Source of the DNA: Pseudomonadota bacterium
GTDB taxonomy: Bacteria; Pseudomonadota; Gammaproteobacteria; Burkholderiales; Methylophilaceae
Direction: 5' to 3'
Assembly (NCBI GenBank): GCA_029549705.1
Contig: JAKPIR010000088.1
Span: forward strand, 1-10,387
Length of the DNA stretch: 10,387 nt
Of the stretch, positions 6,574 to 10,387 are shown one piece after another. Under the pieces are notes generated by a model. That model searched no databases. It saw only the letters and a list, made by a program, of their open reading frames with translations, and had not been told where the DNA came from. Position 1 is the first letter of the stretch. Every line of letters begins with the position of its first letter. The position numbers and the translations under genes are program-made.

Positions 6574-7890
6574 ATGCTTCACTCGGCAAATATTTTTAGC
6601 CGTTTGTTATCTTTAAAAACAGTGCCTAAATTTTATTTAAGCATGCTGATTTTACTGCTCTTGCTTGCGCCTGCCGCACAGGCTGCCAAGAAAATTGATG
6701 AGTCCAAGCAAGATTTAAACGAAGTCAAAGCGCGCATTGAGTCGCTCAAAAAGGAACTCGACCAATCACAAGAGGCGCATAAAGATGCAGCAGACGCGCT
6801 TAAAGAAAGTGAAGTGGCGATTAGCATTGCTAACAAAAAACTTTATGAAATCAATAATAAACAGCAAATTAACAAAAAGGCACTCAGTCATTTAGAAAAA
6901 CAGTCCTACGCCACCAACCAGGCTTTAAGCCATCAGCAAAAACGTCTCAGTAGTCAGTTGTACCAACAATACACGCGTGGCGAGCAGAGTTACGCGCAAA
7001 TCATTTTGCAAAATGAGCAGCCCAGTGCCATTGCTCGTGATGTACAGTATTTCTCATATGTTGCAAAAGCGCGCGCTGAACTGATTCAGGACATGCGTCG
7101 CAATTTGGAGAAAATCAATCAACTCAATGAAGAAACCGCATCTAAGCTCAAAGAAGTCTCTGAACTGCAACAAAAGCAGCTTGAAGAGAAAAAAGCCTTA
7201 GAAAATCAAAAACAAGCCAAGTCAAAAGTTGTGAGTACACTTTCACAACAAATTGCCGCACAGCGCAATGAAATTCAAATGCTTAAACGCGATGAAAAAG
7301 CGCTTTCTGATTTGGTTGAGCGGCTTGCTAAAATCGTGCCGCCGAAAAAGAAAGTTGTCAAAAAAGCAACAACGCCCAAGCCTGGCAAACAAGAATCTGA
7401 TACAAGCAAATCAGTGCCAAACAAGCAAGCTGAGGAGGATGTCATTGAGAACGATGATGAACCAAGTGCCGATGACGGTCTTGTCGGCTCCAACTTTGCT
7501 GCACTTAAAGGCAAGCTGCGGTTGCCAGTACGCGGTGAAGTGACCAACCGATTTGGTGCTTCCCGCCCTGATAGCGGCATTTCTTGGAAGGGTCTCTTCA
7601 TCAAAGCAGTTGAAGGGGCTGAGGTAAAATCCATCGCCACGGGTCGCGTAGTATTTGCGGACTGGATGCGTGGTTTTGGTAACTTAATTATTGTTGACCA
7701 CGGTAGCGGCTACATGAGTTTGTACGGCAACAATCAAGCCGTGCTCAAGCAAGTGGGCGACACAGTGCAGACGGGCGATGCCATTGCCTCAGTAGGGAAC
7801 ACTGGCGGCAACGAAACCAATGGGCTTTATTACGAATTGCGCCGCCAAAGCAAACCGTTCGACCCGTTAAGCTGGAGCAGAGTCAACTGA
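6574..7890 (+). CDS. envC: Murein hydrolase activator EnvC (degenerate LytM/M23 protein)
   Basis: EnvC is a periplasmic protein that activates the cell-separating amidases AmiA/AmiB under FtsEX control. From this start (438 aa) there is a signal peptide at 1-37 (basic n-region, hydrophobic LSMLILLLLLAP, end at AQA), a long Gln/Lys/Glu coiled coil at about 38-257, a charged linker at 258-305, and a LytM domain at about 315-435. The LytM domain is degenerate. The zinc-binding HxxxD of active M23 peptidases is replaced by SWKGLFIKA, and the HxH motif by LYYELRR, as in E. coli EnvC (WKG and LYFEIRR). It should therefore activate amidases rather than cut peptidoglycan itself. Start choice is uncertain: ATG 6559, ATG 6574 and ATG 6643 all lack a clear Shine-Dalgarno. 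I took 6574 for the best signal peptide. The frame stays open to 6505, inside gpmI. Confidence 0.92.
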   Translation: MLHSANIFSRLLSLKTVPKFYLSMLILLLLLAPAAQAAKKIDESKQDLNEVKARIESLKKELDQSQEAHKDAADALKESEVAISIANKKLYEINNKQQINKKALSHLEKQSYATNQALSHQQKRLSSQLYQQYTRGEQSYAQIILQNEQPSAIARDVQYFSYVAKARAELIQDMRRNLEKINQLNEETASKLKEVSELQQKQLEEKKALENQKQAKSKVVSTLSQQIAAQRNEIQMLKRDEKALSDLVERLAKIVPPKKKVVKKATTPKPGKQESDTSKSVPNKQAEEDVIENDDEPSADDGLVGSNFAALKGKLRLPVRGEVTNRFGASRPDSGISWKGLFIKAVEGAEVKSIATGRVVFADWMRGFGNLIIVDHGSGYMSLYGNNQAVLKQVGDTVQTGDAIASVGNTGGNETNGLYYELRRQSKPFDPLSWSRVN

Positions 7891-7893
7891 GTT

Positions 7894-7934
7894 TAAACTG
7901 TCATTTAAATCGCCAGTTTACGCTCGAGCGATTT
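7894..7934 (+). other. H-type pseudoknot-like pairing pattern after envC
   Basis: Two interleaved 7-bp complementary pairs occur just after the envC stop. TAAACTG (7894-7900) pairs with CAGTTTA (7914-7920), and AAATCGC (7907-7913) pairs with GCGATTT (7928-7934). The order 5'-arm1, 5'-arm2, 3'-arm1, 3'-arm2 is that of an H-type pseudoknot, with 6-nt and 7-nt loops and no gap between arm 2 and the closing arm 1, which would allow coaxial stacking. A self-complementary CGCTCGAGCG (7921-7930) competes with the second stem. The stems could also be two mutually exclusive hairpins. Confidence 0.35.
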
Positions 7935-7936
7935 TG

Positions 7937-7977
7937 ACTGCCCTGCAAGCCTTTATTTACAAGGCTTGCAGGGCAGT
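7937..7977 (+). terminator. Perfect 17-bp hairpin downstream of envC
   Basis: Arms at 7937-7953 and 7961-7977 are exactly complementary over 17 bp and enclose a 7-nt loop (TATTTAC). The position, 46 nt after envC and before an unrelated operon, suits a transcript 3' end. It lacks the U-tract of an intrinsic terminator in both directions: TATAAAGGG follows on the plus strand, CAAAATCGC on the minus. It may instead protect the 3' end after Rho-dependent termination, or be a dispersed palindromic element. Confidence 0.45.
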
Positions 7978-8146
7978 TATAAAGGGTTGTATGAATTTAT
8001 GCAGACAAATGGCTTATAAATTATTGTCTTTATTTATGTGCTATTAGCCTTTAATTTCTCATCAAATCAAGTGAATAGGCAAACAGAATCTACTAGAGAC
8101 TTAAATGGCACTACACGTGATTTTCAATAAATTATCTATATAACTG

Positions 8147-8176
8147 TTGACATGGTTTCCATATTTATGGAAATAT
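8147..8176 (+). promoter_or_regulatory. Candidate promoter of the ars operon
   Basis: A perfect -35 box TTGACA lies at 8147-8152. The best -10 at 18 nt is AAATAT (8171-8176), only a weak match, and it would place the start of transcription at or next to the arsR ATG at 8183. An alternative is TATAAC (8139-8144) as -10, starting near 8151 and putting the operator in the leader, but it lacks a good -35. The ArsR operator lies between these elements, so either promoter would be blocked by bound repressor. Confidence 0.45.
8156..8173. promoter_or_regulatory. Probable ArsR operator palindrome
   Basis: TTTCCATA-TT-TATGGAAA is a perfect 8-2-8 inverted repeat immediately 3' of the TTGACA box and 9 nt before the arsR ATG. 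A second overlapping repeat, ATATTT/AAATAT (8161-8166 and 8171-8176), shares its right half. Dyads of this size between -35 and start codon are the usual operator position for ArsR/SmtB repressors. The right arm also contains the only Shine-Dalgarno-like GGA upstream of arsR. Confidence 0.65.
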
Positions 8177-8182
8177 AGAAAC

Positions 8183-8509
8183 ATGAATACTAAATCTGCT
8201 GTTTTATTACTTGCATCCATTGCTCAAGAAGCGCGTCTGGAGATATTCAGGCTACTGGTTCAAGTTGGGGCTGATGGTTTGGCTGCTGGCGTGGTTGGAA
8301 AAACATTGCAAATACCACCAAGCACATTGTCTTTTCATCTAAAAGAGTTAAATATTTCCGGGCTTGTGAAATCGCGCCAAGTGGGTCGATATATTTATTA
8401 TTCTGCGAATTATGAAGAGATGAATAGCCTACTTGCCTACCTCACGGAAAACTGTTGTGCTAGCAAAGCAATTTGTTACCCAGATGTGATATGTAATGAA
8501 ACTCATTAA
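8183..8509 (+). CDS. arsR: ArsR-family arsenite-responsive repressor
   Basis: This 108-aa winged-helix protein should repress the ars operon and leave DNA when it binds As(III). The fold is clear: LLLASIAQEARLEIFRLLV at 8-26, the recognition helix PPSTLSFHLKELNISGLV at 45-62, and the wing QVGRYIYYS at 66-74. The classic CVC motif of R773-type ArsR is absent from the recognition region. Instead cysteines at 91, 92, 98 and 104 lie at the C terminus. The 91/92/98 spacing is the same as C95/C96/C102 of Acidithiobacillus ferrooxidans ArsR, a known C-terminal arsenite site, so the sensor is likely of that type. ATG 8183 is preferred; a TTG at 8147 would read the promoter and operator as protein. 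It is first in the operon, 25 nt before arsC. Confidence 0.92.
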   Translation: MNTKSAVLLLASIAQEARLEIFRLLVQVGADGLAAGVVGKTLQIPPSTLSFHLKELNISGLVKSRQVGRYIYYSANYEEMNSLLAYLTENCCASKAICYPDVICNETH

Positions 8510-8534
8510 AATTAATTAGTGATTTGAGAACCCA

Positions 8535-9014
8535 ATGAACATTCTATTTTTATGTACAGGCAATTCCTGCCGCTCAATCCTAGGTGAAGCAACTTTCAAC
8601 CACTTAGCTCCGTCAGGCTGGATAGCCATGAGCGCAGGGAGTAAGCCCGCTGGCTATATACACCCACGCTCACTGGCATTATTAGCGCGTGAAGGCATAT
8701 CCACAGAGGGTTACCATAGCAAATCATGGGAAAACCTGCCAGCCACGCCTGATATTGTGATTTCAGTATGTGGTAATGCAGCAAATGAAACCTGCCCAGC
8801 TTATCTTGGTCCACTATTAAGAAGCCATTGGGGTGTTGAAGACCCAGCACATGCAACTGGCACCAATGATGAGATCGATGCGGCATTTGTTAAGGCATAC
8901 AGAATTCTGCGCGCACGTATTGAAGCCTTTCTAGCTTTACCACTCGAAACACTCAAGCATGACAAGGCTGCACTTAAAGCTGAGATGGATAAGATTGCAG
9001 CTAATATTAATTAA
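8535..9014 (+). CDS. arsC: Arsenate reductase, LMW-PTPase type
   Basis: ArsC reduces arsenate to arsenite in the cytoplasm so that it can be extruded. This one belongs to the low-molecular-weight tyrosine phosphatase fold, not the GSH/glutaredoxin ArsC fold of plasmid R773. The P-loop CTGNSCRS is at 7-14 with nucleophile C7. The two resolving cysteines are C79 and C87 in VCGNAANETCP, and HWGVEDPAHATG at 98-109 carries the general-acid Asp. This C...C...C layout is that of enzymes recycled by an intramolecular disulfide cascade, usually with thioredoxin. The 8-residue spacing between C79 and C87 is common in proteobacterial members. The C-terminal ~25 residues are a charged helix that adds slightly to the family length of about 135-165 aa. 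It lies between arsR and arsD in a compact operon. Confidence 0.95.
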   Translation: MNILFLCTGNSCRSILGEATFNHLAPSGWIAMSAGSKPAGYIHPRSLALLAREGISTEGYHSKSWENLPATPDIVISVCGNAANETCPAYLGPLLRSHWGVEDPAHATGTNDEIDAAFVKAYRILRARIEAFLALPLETLKHDKAALKAEMDKIAANIN

Positions 9015-9023
9015 GGAAATATC

Positions 9024-9386
9024 ATGACTAAATCAATACAAGTATTTGACCCCGCAATGTGCTGTAGCAGTGGTATATGCGGAACAGAAGTCGATCAGCA
9101 ATTAGTAAGTTTCTCTGCCGATGCAGATTGGGCTAGAAATAACGGCGCACAAATTGAACGCTTCAATCTTGCGCAACAACCAATGGATTTTGCTAATAAC
9201 AAGGTGGTGCGGGACTTTCTCGAGCGATCTGGTCAGGAAGCATTACCGCTTATTCTGGTTGATGGTGAGTTTGCCTTGGCTGGTCGTTATCCAAATCGCA
9301 TTGAGCTTGCACGCTGGGCTGGAATAGCCTCTGTGGTTGAAGTGCAGCCAGTATCTGGATGTTGCAGTGGCGGCAAGTGCTGTTAA
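9024..9386 (+). CDS. arsD: ArsD arsenic metallochaperone
   Basis: ArsD is a cytoplasmic metallochaperone that takes As(III) and delivers it to the ArsA ATPase; it also acts as a weak second repressor in some operons. The 120-aa length matches plasmid R773 ArsD. The essential arsenite site is present as C13, C14 and C19 (MCCSSGIC), equivalent to C12/C13/C18 of R773. The C terminus also keeps both vicinal pairs, C113-C114 and C119-C120, which many chromosomal ArsDs lack. The thioredoxin-like core includes PMDFANNKVVRDFL near 53-66 and LPLILVDGEFALAGRYPN at 74-91. The Shine-Dalgarno AAGGA (9013-9017) overlaps the arsC stop codon, and the start is 9 nt past that stop, so translation is closely linked. 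The next gene is its partner arsA. Confidence 0.95.
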   Translation: MTKSIQVFDPAMCCSSGICGTEVDQQLVSFSADADWARNNGAQIERFNLAQQPMDFANNKVVRDFLERSGQEALPLILVDGEFALAGRYPNRIELARWAGIASVVEVQPVSGCCSGGKCC

Positions 9387-9425
9387 TCGCACAACAAACT
9401 TTAATTCAATCTTAAGGTAAATTAG

Positions 9426-10387
9426 ATGCTATTTCTTGAACAACCACCTCGTTTTCTTTTCTTTACTGGTAAAGGTGGTGTAGGTAAGACTTCTATTGCC
9501 TGTGCAACCGCCATTCAATTAGCAGAGCGCGGAAAGCGTGTACTGTTAGTGAGTACGGATCCTGCGTCTAACGTTGGTCAGGTATTTGGTATTAGCATCG
9601 GCAATCATATTACCGCCGTTCCTGCAGTACCGAATTTAGCCGCACTTGAAATAGATCCTCAAGCTGCCGCGCAGGGTTATCGTGATCGTATCGTTGGACC
9701 CGTGCGTGGCATCTTGCCTGATGATGTTGTTAAGGGCATTGAAGAGCAGCTTTCAGGTGCTTGTACGACTGAGATTGCGGCATTTGATGAGTTCACTGCA
9801 CTACTGATTGATTCACCTGTCACTGATGATTACGATCACATTATTTTTGATACTGCACCGACTGGGCACACGATTCGCCTGTTACAACTACCTGGTGCAT
9901 GGAGCGGCTTCCTAGAAGAAGGTAAAGGTGATGCTTCTTGCCTTGGCCCTCTAGCCGGGCTTGAAAAACAACGTGAACAATACAAAGCCGCTGTGGATGC
10001 ACTTGCAGACGGTAAGCGTACAAGACTGATATTAGTCGCACGTGCTCAACAATCCACATTGCGTGAAGTTGCCCGCACACATGAAGAGCTGGCAGGTATT
10101 GGCCTGAAACAACAGCATTTGGTCATCAATGGCATTCTGCCAAGAATTGAGGCTGAAACTGATACGTTGGCAGCCGCTATTTACAAGCGTGAACAGACTG
10201 CATTAAATGCTATTCCAGAAGTATTGAAGCAACTACCGCAAGATTTAGTCGCACTTAAAGCCTTCGACTTGGTTGGTCTTGATGCTTTACGTCAACTATT
10301 AACAGACACGCCTTATCAACAGCATGGAAACAATGAATCAGCTATTGAAGTAGATAAGCCGAGCCTATCTCAGTTAGTAGATAGTAT
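9426..10387 (+). CDS. arsA: ArsA arsenite-translocating ATPase (5' part; runs off the window)
   Basis: ArsA is the soluble ATPase that energises arsenite extrusion through ArsB or Acr3. About 320 residues are visible, covering the A1 half; full-length pump ATPases have a second homologous half (about 580 aa in all). The P-loop GKGGVGKTS begins at residue 15, switch-like LVSTDPASNVGQVFG lies at 41-55, and the signature DTAPTGHT is at 142-149. Cysteines C113 (SGACTTE) and C172 (DASCLGP) match the R773 ArsA residues that bind As(III) or Sb(III), with the same numbering. The third binding cysteine (C422) would be past the edge. ATG 9426 has AAGG (9414-9417) 8 nt upstream and is 39 nt past the arsD stop. 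The frame is open to the last base, so the 3' end is outside the window. Confidence 0.96.
   Translation, partial: MLFLEQPPRFLFFTGKGGVGKTSIACATAIQLAERGKRVLLVSTDPASNVGQVFGISIGNHITAVPAVPNLAALEIDPQAAAQGYRDRIVGPVRGILPDDVVKGIEEQLSGACTTEIAAFDEFTALLIDSPVTDDYDHIIFDTAPTGHTIRLLQLPGAWSGFLEEGKGDASCLGPLAGLEKQREQYKAAVDALADGKRTRLILVARAQQSTLREVARTHEELAGIGLKQQHLVINGILPRIEAETDTLAAAIYKREQTALNAIPEVLKQLPQDLVALKAFDLVGLDALRQLLTDTPYQQHGNNESAIEVDKPSLSQLVDS

Noticed and set aside
7275..7640. 121-codon open frame on the minus strand, opposite envC
   Set aside because: It is antisense to the coiled-coil, linker and LytM part of envC; low-complexity Ser/Leu/Thr composition reflects the complement of Lys/Glu-rich codons.
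8147..8182. Upstream TTG start extending ArsR by 12 residues
   Set aside because: Those codons coincide with TTGACA and the operator palindrome, have no Shine-Dalgarno, and the ArsR fold begins normally from ATG 8183.
1..10387. CRISPR arrays, tRNA or rRNA genes, insertion sequences
   Set aside because: No regularly spaced repeats, cloverleaf sequences, rRNA segments or transposase motifs were seen in either strand.

Overview
The window looks like chromosomal DNA of a betaproteobacterium. The gene set and order (secB, grxC, a rhodanese and gpsA facing gpmI and envC), the moderate GC and the protein sequences would fit a member of the Methylophilaceae such as Methylotenera. That family-level guess is inference from similarity as remembered, not from a search.

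Layout. (1) 79-498, plus strand: a trmL-like tRNA 2'-O-methyltransferase gene whose conserved first ~17 codons are missing. (2) 4779 down to 500, minus strand: a seven-gene run reading rhodanese, grxC, secB, SH3-domain exported protein, gpsA, GRDP-like membrane protein with a Gly/Cys tail, YdjM-like membrane hydrolase. Several junctions are very tight: TAATG stop/start overlaps at rhodanese/grxC and gpsA/GRDP, and abutting TAA|ATG at SH3/gpsA. A 122-nt gap before secB holds its own candidate promoter. (3) 4780-4967: a divergent intergenic region. (4) 4968-7890, plus strand: gpmI and envC. (5) 7891-8182: a 292-nt non-coding stretch with an H-type pseudoknot-like pairing pattern, a perfect 17-bp hairpin, and the arsR operator region. 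(6) 8183 to the right edge, plus strand: an arsenic resistance operon arsR-arsC-arsD-arsA, with arsA cut by the window end.

How the genes work together. The minus-strand run is mostly envelope and redox housekeeping: SecB delivers precursors to Sec translocase, glutaredoxin and rhodanese handle thiol and sulfur chemistry, and GpsA makes glycerol-3-phosphate for phospholipids. GpmI is glycolytic/gluconeogenic, and EnvC activates septal amidases. In the ars operon, ArsR is the likely arsenite-released repressor, ArsC reduces arsenate, ArsD passes As(III) to the ArsA ATPase, and the membrane pump (ArsB or Acr3) should lie just beyond the right edge.

No new multi-gene system is evident. The points most worth a second look are the N-terminally truncated trmL, the Gly/Cys/Ser tail of the GRDP-like protein, the structured non-coding DNA between envC and arsR, and the arsR promoter/operator whose -35 box would give a nearly leaderless mRNA.
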